Shown: positions 43,222-52,723, counted from the first letter of the stretch. The stretch: 64,000 nt of DNA from Natronosporangium hydrolyticum (GCF_016925615.1 NZ_CP070499.1:3720001-3784000); one strand, 5' to 3'. Notes: generated from the letters alone by a model not told the origin. Numbers and translations are program-made.

Positions 43222-43965
43222 TTACTCGAGCGCCGCAGCGAACACCTCCCGATGCGCCCGGATGTAGGCCAACTCGCGGCGGGTCCATTCGATCACCTCT
43301 TCGGCACGGTCACGGGCGACCCTCGGCGCCTGAGGGTTGTCCCGGATCTCGGCCCAGAAAGTCTCATTACGACACAGTCGGGCATCGATCGCTGCCGGCA
43401 ACGCACGCCGCTCCTCATCACCCAACCCGTACGCGTGGGCAACCAGCCTGACCTGGCTGGCCTGCCCTGCCACCGGCTCGCGGTCCGGCCGCGACGAGAT
43501 GCACCAGGACCAGGACAGATACGCAACATCCTCCAACCGGTCGCCGGCGGCCGCGAAATCGAAGTCGATGAAGGCCACCGGCCGACCGTCCCGGAAGACC
43601 GTGTTGTGTGGGCCCGGATCGTGGTGGCACACCACCTGACCACCCAGCTCGACCGCGAGTTCGCGACTCGCGTCATGCAGCCGTCGCAGCATCGACGCGG
43701 CCACCGCTATCTGGTCATCGTCGAACCGGCGCCACCGGGCTGGTACGTCACCAGCGATGTAGGACAACACGTCCCGCCCGGACTCGTCCCGCCCGAGGTG
43801 TCGCGGGCAGCCGGTGAAGCCTTGCGCCCCGAGATGGGTCAGCAGCCGGGCGACCAGACCGGATGCCGACGACGCTGGTCGGCGGACGGTTTCCCCCACC
43901 CGCACCACCCCAGGGGTGAACCGACCGCCCCGCAACGGCACCTCATCTGCTCCGCCCTGATCCAT
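43222..43965 (-). CDS. Aminoglycoside phosphotransferase (APH) family protein
   Basis: A 247-residue kinase-fold protein. Catalytic loop CHHDPGPHNTVF and metal-binding IDFDFAAAGDRLED are the Brenner and DFG-like motifs of the APH/choline-kinase family. The N-terminal lobe is short (about 90 residues) but has VVRVGETVRRPAS. The ATG at 43965 shares bases with the HAD stop (TGATG), so translation is coupled to the upstream HAD gene. Small APH proteins of this kind phosphorylate sugars, amino sugars or antibiotics; nothing shows that this one confers resistance. Confidence 0.85.
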   Translation of the reverse strand: MDQGGADEVPLRGGRFTPGVVRVGETVRRPASSASGLVARLLTHLGAQGFTGCPRHLGRDESGRDVLSYIAGDVPARWRRFDDDQIAVAASMLRRLHDASRELAVELGGQVVCHHDPGPHNTVFRDGRPVAFIDFDFAAAGDRLEDVAYLSWSWCISSRPDREPVAGQASQVRLVAHAYGLGDEERRALPAAIDARLCRNETFWAEIRDNPQAPRVARDRAEEVIEWTRRELAYIRAHREVFAAALE

Positions 43966-44636
43966 CAGGGGTTGCGCAGCAGGGCAGGCAGGGCGCCAAG
44001 AGAACTGATCGCCGGGCCGTCCCAACTAGGGTCGGTGTCCTGATACTCGGTGGTGCGGACCACCGTCATGCCGACCGCCGCCGCCCCGGCCAACTCGTCA
44101 TCCGCGCCATCTCCGACGAAGACGCACTCCGCCGGATCGGCACCCAGCCGCTCGGCCGCCACCCGGTAGATCTTCGGGTCAGGCTTGGCCAGACCCACCT
44201 CGCAGGAGAAGACCGCGACGTCGAACCGGCTGGCCAGGTTGCACTGCGACCAGGCTGCCGCGGCCTCCGCGGTCGCGTTACTGATCAACGCCATCGGATG
44301 CCCGCTGGCCCGCACGCTGTCCAGCACCTCCAAGGTGCCCGCCGAGACCGTCGCCAACAGCCCAGCCGCGAAAGCCCGCCGCAACGCCCCCGCCTGCGCC
44401 AGCTGCTCCGCAGTCGGGGTGACTCCGAGCCGACGGGCGAGCACCTCAACGGTCTCCTCCACATCCCAGCGAACCAACCGCTCCCGCCACGAGGCGTGGT
44501 ACGCGGCCACCAGCTCCGCCGGATCCGCGCCGACCAGTAACGCCATCTCCCCGACGACCCGGTCCCGCTCATCATCAACGCCGTGTAGCAAAGTGTGGAA
44601 GAGATCGAATATCACCGGCCGCAGCATGGTCCTCAT
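43965..44636 (-). CDS. HAD-superfamily hydrolase
   Basis: A 223-residue haloacid dehalogenase-type phosphatase. Nucleophile motif I PVIFDLFHTLLHG (Asp11); motif II LISNATAEA; motif III GLAKPDPKIYRVAAERLG; motif IV VFVGDGADDELAGAAAVG. A small helical cap domain follows motif I. I start it at 44636; upstream GTG at 44666 and ATG at 44627 are possible. Coupled to the APH gene by TGATG overlap, suggesting that kinase and phosphatase act on related sugar phosphates. Confidence 0.88.
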   Translation of the reverse strand: MRTMLRPVIFDLFHTLLHGVDDERDRVVGEMALLVGADPAELVAAYHASWRERLVRWDVEETVEVLARRLGVTPTAEQLAQAGALRRAFAAGLLATVSAGTLEVLDSVRASGHPMALISNATAEAAAAWSQCNLASRFDVAVFSCEVGLAKPDPKIYRVAAERLGADPAECVFVGDGADDELAGAAAVGMTVVRTTEYQDTDPSWDGPAISSLGALPALLRNP

Positions 44637-44669
44637 GCTACCGAAGAGCGCGTTACTGCATACCACTCC

Positions 44670-45380
44670 CTAAGGCGTGGCCTGGTGCCGCACTGCCTCG
44701 GAGAGGCGGGTCCGCTGGACCCCAGCTTCGAAGTTGGAGGGGTCAAGCCAGGACTCGACGACTGGCCGCAACCTGCGCCAGTCGTCGTCGGTCATCGCAT
44801 ACCAGGCGGTGTCCCGGCTACGCCCCTTGTAGATTGTTGCCTTCCGGGATATCCCCTCGAATCGAAAGCCGAGCCGTTGGGCCGCGGCACGGGAACGGGC
44901 GTTCAAAGCGTCACACTTCCATTCGTACCGGCGGTAACACAGCTCGTCGAAGACGTATCGGCCCAACAGGAACATCGTCTCCGTCGCTGCCACGGTCCGT
45001 TGGAGGGTGGCGCCCATCATGACCCCGCCGACTTCTAGAGAACCCGCTGCCAGATCTATCCTCGAGAAGCCCGCCATCCCTGCGGCTGTCTCCGTCTCAT
45101 CGGTCAACGCGAACATCGCCAGCGACCCGTCACCGAGCAGCCCGTCGATGAACGCCGCGAACTCCCCTTCGCTGCCGAACGGACCGAAGGCCATATAGGT
45201 CCATTCGGCGCCGCTGGAATCGGAATGAAGCGCCTCAAAGAGCGACGGTGAATCGGAGGCCCGCAACGGCCGCACGGAACCGAAGCCCCCTCGCAGCGGC
45301 ACCGGCCGAGGAAAGCGACGCGCGTGCCAATCGCTAACCGGGTCACCAACCGGCTGTCCGAGCTGATTCTTTCGGGCCAC
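44670..45380 (-). CDS. GNAT family N-acetyltransferase (RimJ/RimL-like)
   Basis: A 236-residue acetyltransferase: ARKNQLGQPVGDPVSDW, SVRPLRASDSPSLFEAL, LEVGGVMMGATLQRTVAATE, ETMFLLGRYVFDELCYRRYE and ALNARSRAAAQRLGFRFEG. The last part (ALNARSRAAAQRLGF) is the RimJ/RimL signature for protein or small-molecule N-acetylation. GTG at 45380 is chosen because family members begin with this NELGQPVG segment; the frame stays open about 200 bases upstream with unnatural sequence. Somewhat lower GC than nearby genes. Confidence 0.87.
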   Translation of the reverse strand: MARKNQLGQPVGDPVSDWHARRFPRPVPLRGGFGSVRPLRASDSPSLFEALHSDSSGAEWTYMAFGPFGSEGEFAAFIDGLLGDGSLAMFALTDETETAAGMAGFSRIDLAAGSLEVGGVMMGATLQRTVAATETMFLLGRYVFDELCYRRYEWKCDALNARSRAAAQRLGFRFEGISRKATIYKGRSRDTAWYAMTDDDWRRLRPVVESWLDPSNFEAGVQRTRLSEAVRHQATP

Positions 45381-45577
45381 CTGGCACAGGGTAACGCGGC
45401 GGCACGGCCTGCCGCTACGAACCCGACAGGAGGACGTGGTACTCGGCGAGTAACGAGCCATGGTGTTCGTCGCGCCAGACGAGCTGTTCGCCCGCGACCT
45501 GGCCGTCTCCTCCGCGCTGATCCGATCACTCATCTCAAGACCAGAGCAAACGAGGCTGACGAGACCAGGACACAGCA
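45381..45577. other. About 200-base gap without a gene
   Basis: I see no gene in this stretch. The frame of the GNAT gene stays open through it, but the encoded sequence is low-complexity and lacks family features. Possibly promoter plus remnants. Confidence 0.5.
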
Positions 45578-46384
45578 CTAGACCAGATGCCTACCAAAGA
45601 ACCGAAGCGCGCTGTCCAGTTCAAACTCCGGGAGCTCCGCATGCTTGCCGGGGTTGGCGTGCAATGTCTTCTCAGCCGACCCGAAGGCCTCGAAGAGCGC
45701 CAAACTATGAGGCCGCGGCACACGCTCGTCGTCCCATTGCATCAGGAACTCCACCGGGCACGTGATTCGTGCTGCGGCCTCGGCGGCTGCCAACGCCCCG
45801 CCCAAGCCCAGCACCGCTGCCCGGACCCGCGGCTCGGCGGCGACGAACGGAACTCCGAGCCCACAACCCAACGAGATCCCCCAGTAGCCCACCGGACCAG
45901 CGCCGACGTGCTCAAGCTCTTGGACCGCGTCCAGGACCGCCCGCCACTCCGGAACTGTCTGGTGCGCGACGAACGCCTGGAATCGAGCCATCAGCGGAGC
46001 CATCTCTTCGCCGGCGTCGACACGAGCCCGGTTTTCCGTCGCGATCCGGTTATACTCCTCGTGCTTCGGGCGCTCGCCATGGCCAGGTACGTCGACCGCC
46101 ACTACCGCGAAACCGCCCTCAGTCACGAAGCGGCGGGCGCGGCCGGCAATGCCCGGGGCCGTCTTGTGCTGCCCTCCGCCGTGTCCCATCAGGATCAGGG
46201 GACGAGGCCCAACGGAACCTTCCGATCTCCACAGCACGCCGGGCACATCGTCAAGGGTGAACAAAATTTCGGAGACATCGCTGTCAGACGTCTCGGAGAT
46301 AAATCGCAAGACCTTCCAAGCCTTTCGGGATAGCTCGGCAGGCACGCCCTCAGGCCACGCGAGCGAGGAAGGGAGCCCGACCAC
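45578..46384 (-). CDS. Alpha/beta hydrolase
   Basis: A 268-residue serine hydrolase. The oxyanion-type segment is LILMGHGGGQHK, the nucleophile elbow is GYWGISLGCGLGVPF (GxSxG), and the C-terminal acid/His region is QWDDERVPRPHSLALFEAF and ANPGKHAELPEF. Family pattern resembles BAAT/dienelactone hydrolase-like enzymes (YjfP/FrsA type). Substrate unknown. Starts at GTG 46384; the first about 30 residues are unusual (SETSDSDVSEILFTL) and a later start is possible. Confidence 0.82.
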   Translation of the reverse strand: MVGLPSSLAWPEGVPAELSRKAWKVLRFISETSDSDVSEILFTLDDVPGVLWRSEGSVGPRPLILMGHGGGQHKTAPGIAGRARRFVTEGGFAVVAVDVPGHGERPKHEEYNRIATENRARVDAGEEMAPLMARFQAFVAHQTVPEWRAVLDAVQELEHVGAGPVGYWGISLGCGLGVPFVAAEPRVRAAVLGLGGALAAAEAAARITCPVEFLMQWDDERVPRPHSLALFEAFGSAEKTLHANPGKHAELPEFELDSALRFFGRHLV

Positions 46385-46449
46385 TTATCACGTTGATGGG
46401 GTCTCACCTCCTCAGCTTACCCCCGGCCGGCCGGGCGGCCGAAGGCCCC

Positions 46450-47484
46450 TCAATCGGCGAGCAGGCGCCACGCGGTGATGGCGAGCCGTGCCCTGGCCAG
46501 CCCCGTAGGCGTGGTGAGTTCGATCTCGGCGACCTTGCTAAGCTGTTCGAGGCGACGGGCGACGCTGCTGTGGTGCATGTGGAGACAGGCAGCCGCCTGG
46601 CGTACGGATCCGGTGGCGCAGTAGGCGTCCAGTGTCTCCAGGTCCCCTGGGTTGTCGGCGATCCGGCCGATCGCGGCCACATCGACGTTGTGTCGCGTTA
46701 CTTCCTCGGGCACGTGGGCCAGCAGCGCGATCGCCCCCAAGTCGCTGTAGTGGACGACCGGCTCGCGGACGGTGCTGAAGCGGAGCGCGGTCCGGGCTTG
46801 TCGCCAGCACTGGTCAGGGCGGGTGGTACCACCGACACCAGCGCGTACGTTTGCGGGGAAGCCGCAAAAATCCACAGTGGTTGCGAGGATGACCCCCAAC
46901 CCCCCGATCGGCGCCGCTTTCACCGGGCGCCCCGGGCAGATCGCTGCGGCGACCTGGTCGAGCGGGAGCCGTGACCGCACCGCCGCTACCCGCACCGGCA
47001 GGTCGGGGGCGAACCCCAGCAGCCGCAGCGCCCGCTCTCGCGCCGGTTCATCACTGTCGGCGCTGATCACCAGCTCGACGAGGGCGGGATCGGCCATAGT
47101 GGTGTTGGCCGGGCCGTACCGCTCGACGACCGCCGCGGCGGCTATGGCCAGCCGGTCCAGGAGTAGCTCGTCGAGCGAGTGGGGCGGGCCCGGCCGCTCC
47201 AACCACACCGTACCGATCTCCTCCTCATCGAGGGTGATCGTTGCGATGGTAGAGGCCGGCGGCGGCGGGGCGGCGCTCTGTTCGCCGGCGGGCGAATAGC
47301 GGGTCGCCCGGCCGGTGCCGTGTAGGCGGATCCCGGCGACACACTCGGCCAGCGCCGCTGAGGCACGGGCGAGCGCAGGGAGATCTACCCGCCTGCGCAT
47401 CAGTGTGTCGTAGAACATGACCACGCGGACGACGCCCGCCGCTTCGGTATCGAGCTGCGAAAGCCGTTCGGCCAGTGCCTCCAT
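46450..47484 (-). CDS. PucR/CdaR-type transcriptional regulator
   Basis: A 344-residue regulator. The C-terminal DNA-binding HTH_30 (PucR type) is visible as LETLDAYCATGSVRQAAACL, HMHHSSVARRLEQLSKVAEI. The N-terminal and middle parts (LPALARASAALAECVAGI, DDLGAIALLAHVPEEVTR) form a GAF/GGDEF-like sensory region typical of CdaR proteins. The ATG at 47484 starts it; it is divergent to the esterase-ABC operon with 94 bases between, and probably regulates it. Confidence 0.85.
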   Translation of the reverse strand: MEALAERLSQLDTEAAGVVRVVMFYDTLMRRRVDLPALARASAALAECVAGIRLHGTGRATRYSPAGEQSAAPPPPASTIATITLDEEEIGTVWLERPGPPHSLDELLLDRLAIAAAAVVERYGPANTTMADPALVELVISADSDEPARERALRLLGFAPDLPVRVAAVRSRLPLDQVAAAICPGRPVKAAPIGGLGVILATTVDFCGFPANVRAGVGGTTRPDQCWRQARTALRFSTVREPVVHYSDLGAIALLAHVPEEVTRHNVDVAAIGRIADNPGDLETLDAYCATGSVRQAAACLHMHHSSVARRLEQLSKVAEIELTTPTGLARARLAITAWRLLAD

Positions 47485-47578
47485 GGGAGCGAGGATACGC
47501 CGACCGTCGCATCGTCGGGTCGGAGTGCGCGACGGCTGGCGGATGCCGCTGATCACGCGAGCGGCGAGGATAGCCGGC

Positions 47579-48475
47579 ATGGATCCTGAACTGGAAGCAT
47601 TTGTCCCGTTGCTCCCGCACGTCGACCTGAACGACCCGGTGGCTGCCCGTAGGGCCTTCGCCGCGGCCGCCGCCACTGCGCCGGTACCCGAAACCACAGA
47701 CCTGGCGATCGAGGACCGCACGGTGCCCGCTGACCCCGACGTCCCGGTGCGGATCTACCGCCAGCATGACGCGCGGGGTGCCATTATCTGGCTACACGGG
47801 GGCGGCTGGGTCATGGGCGATCTCGATACCGAACACCCGTGGGCTATCCGGCTGGCGCTCGGCTCCAACGCGGTGGTGATTTCGGTGGGTTGCCGCCTAG
47901 CCCCCGAAGACCCCTTCCCGGCCGCCCTCGACGACGCGTACGCCGTGCTGCGCTGGGCTGCGGCGAACGCGGCTGAGCTTGGCCTCGATCCGGAGCGGAT
48001 CGCGGTGGGAGGGCACAGCTCCGGCGGGAACCTCGCGGCCGCGGTGGCGTTGCGGGCGCGGGACGAGCAGGGGCCGCCGATCCGGTTCCAGCTGCTCAAC
48101 CAGCCTGCCCTCGACGATCGGCAGCAGACCTGGTCGGCGCGGAACTTCACCGATACGCCCTGGGCCAATCGGGAGATGATCGCGGCGGCGTGGCGGAACT
48201 ACCTGGGCGCCGAGCCTGCCGCACCGTATGCCGCCCCGGCGCGGGCAGCCGACCTCTCCGGTCTGCCGCCGGCCTACATCGCCAGCGCGGAGTTCTGCCC
48301 AGACCGAGACGAAGACATCGAGTACGCGCTCCGACTGCTGCAGGCGGGCGTGCCGGTCGAGCTGCACCAGTGGGCCGGCACCTTCCACGGGTCCCAGGCG
48401 ATCCTCTCCGCCGAGGTGTCCCGGCGACAGATCGCCGAGCTGGGTGAGGTCCTGCGCCGAGCCTTGGCCGGGTGA
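47579..48475 (+). CDS. Alpha/beta hydrolase fold-3 (HSL-family) esterase
   Basis: A 298-residue esterase of the hormone-sensitive lipase family. The oxyanion motif is LHGGGWVMGD (HGGGW), the nucleophile elbow is GGHSSGGNLAA (GxSxG with Ser), and the acid/His end is SAEFCPDRDEDIEYA and HQWAGTFHGSQ. Stands opposite to PucR and overlaps the ABC exporter gene by four bases, suggesting joint handling of an exported or imported ester. Probably acts on short-chain esters in the cytosol, as no signal peptide is seen. Confidence 0.9.
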   Translation: MDPELEAFVPLLPHVDLNDPVAARRAFAAAAATAPVPETTDLAIEDRTVPADPDVPVRIYRQHDARGAIIWLHGGGWVMGDLDTEHPWAIRLALGSNAVVISVGCRLAPEDPFPAALDDAYAVLRWAAANAAELGLDPERIAVGGHSSGGNLAAAVALRARDEQGPPIRFQLLNQPALDDRQQTWSARNFTDTPWANREMIAAAWRNYLGAEPAAPYAAPARAADLSGLPPAYIASAEFCPDRDEDIEYALRLLQAGVPVELHQWAGTFHGSQAILSAEVSRRQIAELGEVLRRALAG

Positions 48476-51345
48476 GCGCGATGGCCACTGCCGAGCGGGG
48501 CGGTTTCGCAATGGTGGTGCTGCTGCAGGCCATCGGTGCGGTCGCTGGTCTCGCGCCGTTGCTGGCGGTGGTCGAACTGGGCCGTACCCTGTTGTTGCCC
48601 GACCCGGTCGACCACCGCCACGTGTGGACTGTCGTCGCCGTGGGCGCGCTCGGGCTAGTCGTCCAGCTGCTGTTCACCGCAGCCTCCTCCGGGATCGGGC
48701 ACCTGCTCGACGCCCGGGTACAGCTTTCACTGCGGCGGCAACTGGCCGCGAGTTTGGGCCGGGTACCGATCGGGTGGCTCGCCGGACGCCGCACCGGCGA
48801 GCTGGCGAAGGTGGTCGGGGATGACGTGAGCGCGGTGCACCCGTTCATCGCCCACACCCCGGGCGCGCTGGTCTCGGCTTTGGTTGTGCCACTGGTCTCG
48901 CTTGGCTACCTGTTCACCATCGACTGGCGGCTCACGCTGATCACGCTGATCCCGGTGCTGCTGGCGATGCTGCTAGTGCCGCTGCTGATGCTGCCCAGCC
49001 GGCTGCGGGAGGAGAGAGAATTCGACGCGGCGATGGGACGAGTCGCGGACTCCGTCGTGGAGTTCGTCCAGGGCATCGCGGTAGTGAAGGCGTTCGGTGG
49101 CGGCGAACGCGCCCATCGCCGGTTCCGCACCGCCACAAACGATTTCGTCGACGCTCTCGGCCGGAAGGTACGCGGCCTGTCCGGGGTCGCGGCCGGGATG
49201 CAGCTGGCGCTCTCCCCGCCGTTCGTGATCCTCGTCGTGCTGCTCGGTGGCACGGCGCTGGTCACGACCGGTGGGCTGGCCCCGGCTGATGTTCTACCCT
49301 TCCTGCTGCTCGGGCTGGGACTCACCGCGCCGGTGTCGGCGCTGGTCAACCACAGCTTCGAGGATGTGCAGGCCGCCCGGCGAGCGGTGGGGCGAATCCG
49401 GGAGGTGCTGGCGGTGCCACCGCTGCCAGAGCCGGCGCAACCGGCGGCACCGGCCGGCCATCGGGTGGAGCTGCGTGAGGTTCGATTCGGTTACCACAGC
49501 GACCACGAGGTGCTGTGCGGGATCAACCTGGTGCTGGCACCCGGCACGGTAACCGCGCTGGTGGGCCCATCGGGCAGCGGAAAGTCCACACTGGTGCAGC
49601 TGTTGCCGAGGTTCTTCGATCCGACCGGTGGTTCGGTACGCCTCGGGGGCGTCGATCTGCGCGAGATCCGAAGCCAGGACCTCTACCGGCGGGTCTCCTT
49701 CGTCTTTCAGGAGACCTCGCTGCTACGCGAATCGGTCGCAGAGAACATCGCGCTGGCGGTGCCTCACGCCGACGCCGACGAGGTGGTGCGGGCCGCCCAG
49801 GTGGGCGCGTTCGGTGCTGCGGTCGCCGGCTACGCGGCGTTGCGCTACAGCAGTGATCTGTCCGGCTTCCGGGTCGGAACGACGCTGTTGCGGGGCATGT
49901 ACCACCGGATCGGCGACCACCTTGCCCGGTTGCCGATCGGCTGGTACACCGCCGGCCGGGTCGGGGAGGTCTCCGTGTTGGCCAGCCAGGGCGTGCTCCA
50001 GACGATGGGGTTGATCGCACATCTGCTGGCACCGTTCATCTTCGCCAGTGTGACGCCGCTGACGATCGTCGTCGTGATGCTCGCGGTCAACTGGCAACTC
50101 GGCGTGGCCGCGCTGGTCGCGGTGCCACTCGTGGCGGCGGCGCAGGTCTGGACGGGACGCGCGGTGGCCGCCAACGACGCCGACCGCGCCGCTCGCGACC
50201 ACCAGGCTGCCGGCCGAGTGATCGAGTATCTGCAGGCCCAGCCCGTGCTACGAACCGGTGGCCGGGCAGCTGAACGGTTCCGACTACTCGACGACTCGCT
50301 GGCGCACGTGGCGAGCGCCTCCCGGCGGATGACACTGTCGGTACTGCCGGGTGCCGTGGGGTTGACTCTCGCCGTCCAGGCCGGGTTCACAGGGCTGCTG
50401 GTCCTCGGCGCCTACCTCGCACTCGGCGGCAACGTGGGCGCGGCGGAGCTGCTGGCGATCCTGGTGCTCGCCGCCCGCTGCGCGGATCCGCTGCTCTCGC
50501 TGGCGGATCTCGGCGGCCAGCTGCGCAACGCCCGGTCGGAGCTGGCGAGGCTCGACCGCCTGTTGCGCACCGAGCCGCTGCCGGAACCGCGGGAACCGGT
50601 CCAGCCGCGGGGGCATGACCTGGAGTTCGAGTCGGTCACGTTCCGGCGCGGCGGCCGGCGCGTGCTCAACGACCTGTGTTTGTCCGTGCCTGCGGGACAA
50701 CGGCTGGCCATCGTCGGCCCCTCGGGGGCCGGCAAGACCACCTTGTTGCAGCTGGTCGCGCGCTTCCATGACGTAGACGCGGGTGCGGTCCGAATCGGGG
50801 GCGTGGACGTGCGGTCGATCAACACCGAGACGCTGATGGCCCAGATCGGCTTCGTCTTCCAGGAGGTCTACCTCTTCGACGGGACCATCGAGGAGAACGT
50901 ACGACTCGGCCGCCCCGAGGCCAGCGTCGCCGAGGTACGCCAGGCGGCCAGCGCCGCCGGGCTGGACGAAGTCATCGTACGGTTGCCGAGCGGATGGGAG
51001 ACCAGCGTTGGTGAGGGCGGTGCTCGGCTGTCGGGTGGTGAGCGGCAGCGGGTCGCGATCGCGCGGGCGTTGCTGAAGGACGCACCGGTCGTGCTGCTCG
51101 ACGAGGTGACCTCCGCGCTCGACTCGGTGAACGAGGCGGCCGTCCACGAAGGCATCGAACGCCTGATGACCAGCCGGACGGTGGTCATGGTGACGCATCG
51201 CCTGCGAACCGTCCAGCGCGCGGACCGCGTCGCCTTCGTGGTGGATGGCCGGATCGTTGCCGAGGACAGCCACGAGGAGCTTCTGCGCCGGGACAACGGC
51301 TACCGCGAGTTCTGGCGCCCTGCCATGACGCCGGTGTTGAGATGA
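48472..51345 (+). CDS. ABC exporter, apparently two half-transporters fused by internal deletion
   Basis: A 957-residue protein. Residues about 1-330 are a six-helix exporter TMD followed by an ATPase start with Walker A GPSGSGKST (365-373) and Q-loop FQETS (about 411-415). Then, near residue 445, the ATPase breaks off and the sequence continues as the second part of another exporter TMD (MYHRIGDHLARLPIGWYTAG) and a complete NBD: Walker A GPSGAGKTT (749-757), LSGGE (853-857), Walker B VVLLDEVTSALD, and H in VTHRL. The first NBD lacks signature and Walker B, the second TMD lacks its first helix or two. It fits a deletion between two tandem TMD-NBD genes. Start GTG 48472 overlaps the esterase stop; ATG 48481 is possible. 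Confidence 0.8.
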   Translation: MSAMATAERGGFAMVVLLQAIGAVAGLAPLLAVVELGRTLLLPDPVDHRHVWTVVAVGALGLVVQLLFTAASSGIGHLLDARVQLSLRRQLAASLGRVPIGWLAGRRTGELAKVVGDDVSAVHPFIAHTPGALVSALVVPLVSLGYLFTIDWRLTLITLIPVLLAMLLVPLLMLPSRLREEREFDAAMGRVADSVVEFVQGIAVVKAFGGGERAHRRFRTATNDFVDALGRKVRGLSGVAAGMQLALSPPFVILVVLLGGTALVTTGGLAPADVLPFLLLGLGLTAPVSALVNHSFEDVQAARRAVGRIREVLAVPPLPEPAQPAAPAGHRVELREVRFGYHSDHEVLCGINLVLAPGTVTALVGPSGSGKSTLVQLLPRFFDPTGGSVRLGGVDLREIRSQDLYRRVSFVFQETSLLRESVAENIALAVPHADADEVVRAAQVGAFGAAVAGYAALRYSSDLSGFRVGTTLLRGMYHRIGDHLARLPIGWYTAGRVGEVSVLASQGVLQTMGLIAHLLAPFIFASVTPLTIVVVMLAVNWQLGVAALVAVPLVAAAQVWTGRAVAANDADRAARDHQAAGRVIEYLQAQPVLRTGGRAAERFRLLDDSLAHVASASRRMTLSVLPGAVGLTLAVQAGFTGLLVLGAYLALGGNVGAAELLAILVLAARCADPLLSLADLGGQLRNARSELARLDRLLRTEPLPEPREPVQPRGHDLEFESVTFRRGGRRVLNDLCLSVPAGQRLAIVGPSGAGKTTLLQLVARFHDVDAGAVRIGGVDVRSINTETLMAQIGFVFQEVYLFDGTIEENVRLGRPEASVAEVRQAASAAGLDEVIVRLPSGWETSVGEGGARLSGGERQRVAIARALLKDAPVVLLDEVTSALDSVNEAAVHEGIERLMTSRTVVMVTHRLRTVQRADRVAFVVDGRIVAEDSHEELLRRDNGYREFWRPAMTPVLR

Positions 51346-51411
51346 CTGATCTCTGTGACCAGTTGTGTGACCACAAGATCATTTAGCGGGCTGTTTTCCC
51401 AGATCAGAGGG

Positions 51412-51827
51412 GGTGGTGGCGGACGAGTCGGCCTGTACGCCGGATTCTGTGGTCACCCGAAGGGTGACCGGCGGCCATCCCTCTCGGCCCGCCGTCGCCG
51501 ACGGGCTCTAGCGGCCTACCCGCAGGCATCGGACGGGCCGTCCTCAGGCGCCTGCGCAGGTCGCCGAATTGCTGCGGCGACCCTCTTGGCCTTGCTCCGG
51601 GTGGGGTTTACCAAGCCACCCCGGTCACCCGGGATGCTGGTGGGCTTTTACCCCACCGTTTCACCCTTACCGGCCAGGCTCGGCCGGCGGTTTGTTTTCT
51701 GTGGCACTGTCCCGCGGGTCGCCCCGGGTTGCCGTTAACAACCACCCTGCCCTACGGAGTCCGGACGTTCCTCGGCAACAGCCGGAGCTGCTGACGCGAC
51801 CGCCCGGCCGGCTCGTCCGCCGGCTTC
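51412..51827 (-). ncRNA. rnpB: RNase P RNA (class A)
   Basis: Read on the minus strand, the sequence shows the highly conserved 5' CR-I core (gaggaacgtccggactcc, about 51773-51756), the gacagtgccacagaaa segment and the 3' core ending acagaatccggcgtacaggc. The ends pair: ggcggacgag (in sense orientation near 51821-51812) with ctcgtccgcc (51427-51418), forming P1. Together these are diagnostic for the catalytic RNA that matures tRNA 5' ends. End positions are estimated from P1 to within about ten bases. Confidence 0.93.
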
Positions 51828-51913
51828 CAGTCTACGACACCTGGGCGGCGTGGCCGACATCGCTGCCAGGCCTCCGGCCGCTGCCCGCTCGCCCCCGGTA
51901 CGCTGTCGCCACC

Positions 51914-52714
51914 ATGGGGTTAGGTGAAATTTTCTTACTTCTCGCCGCCGGCCTCGCCGCGGGGACCATCAACGCGGTGGCCGGCGGCGGTTCGCTGGTG
52001 ACCTATCCCACGCTGCTCGCGGTCGGGCTCTCCCCGATCTCGGCGAACGTTACCAACTCGATCGCGGTCTCCCCGGGGTATCTAGGCGCCGTGGCCGGCA
52101 GTCGGCAGGATCTGGTGGGGCAGGGTCGTCGGGTCCGCCATTTGATCGTCACCGCGGCGGTGGGCAGCGCGATCGGCTGCGCGCTGCTGCTGCTGACCCC
52201 GGAGGAAACCTTCCGGATGGTGGTGCCGTTTCTGGTGTTGGCGGCGACCGCCGCCTTGGCGTTTCAGGATCGGCTGCGGCGGCTGGTGAATGGCCACGGT
52301 CGGCCTCGCGGCGACGCCCCGCCTGGCCCTCCGCCCACGATCTCGCCGCGGCGGTCGTTGGTGTCGCTGCACCTCATGGTGGGGTTGGCCGCGATCTACG
52401 GGGGCTACTTCGGGGCCGCGTTGGGGGTGGCGCTGGTGGCGTTGTTGGCGCTGGTGGTCAACGAGACCTTGGCCCGGGTCAGCGCGCTCAAGAACGTCGC
52501 CTCCGCGGTGGTGGGGCTGGTGACCGTGCTGATCTTCGCGATATTCGGGCCGGTGCACTGGGTGGCGGTGGCGATCCTGGCCCCGGCCGCGATCGTCGGC
52601 GGGTACGGCGGGGCGCGGTTCGCCCGGCGGCTGCCCGACCGGCTGTGGAAACTGGTGATCACCCTGTTTGGTTTCAGCATCGGGCTGGTGCTGCTGGTGC
52701 AGGCGTACGCCTGA
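51914..52714 (+). CDS. TauE/SafE family (sulfite/anion exporter) membrane protein
   Basis: A 266-residue protein with about eight transmembrane segments. The two-repeat TauE/SafE pattern is clear: AGTINAVAGGGSLVTYPTLL and, in the second half, YGGYFGAALGVALVALLALV with SALKNVASAVVGL. TauE/SafE proteins transport sulfite, sulfoacetate or other small organic anions. ATG at 51914; the frame is open upstream through the rnpB locus but that is RNA gene. Substrate not determinable. Confidence 0.92.
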   Translation: MGLGEIFLLLAAGLAAGTINAVAGGGSLVTYPTLLAVGLSPISANVTNSIAVSPGYLGAVAGSRQDLVGQGRRVRHLIVTAAVGSAIGCALLLLTPEETFRMVVPFLVLAATAALAFQDRLRRLVNGHGRPRGDAPPGPPPTISPRRSLVSLHLMVGLAAIYGGYFGAALGVALVALLALVVNETLARVSALKNVASAVVGLVTVLIFAIFGPVHWVAVAILAPAAIVGGYGGARFARRLPDRLWKLVITLFGFSIGLVLLVQAYA

Positions 52715-52723
52715 GCGGGCGGC

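Noticed and set aside
44670-45578. Longer GNAT protein of about 300 residues
   Set aside because: The N-terminal 66 residues are Ser/Arg-rich without homology; the family start is at 45380.
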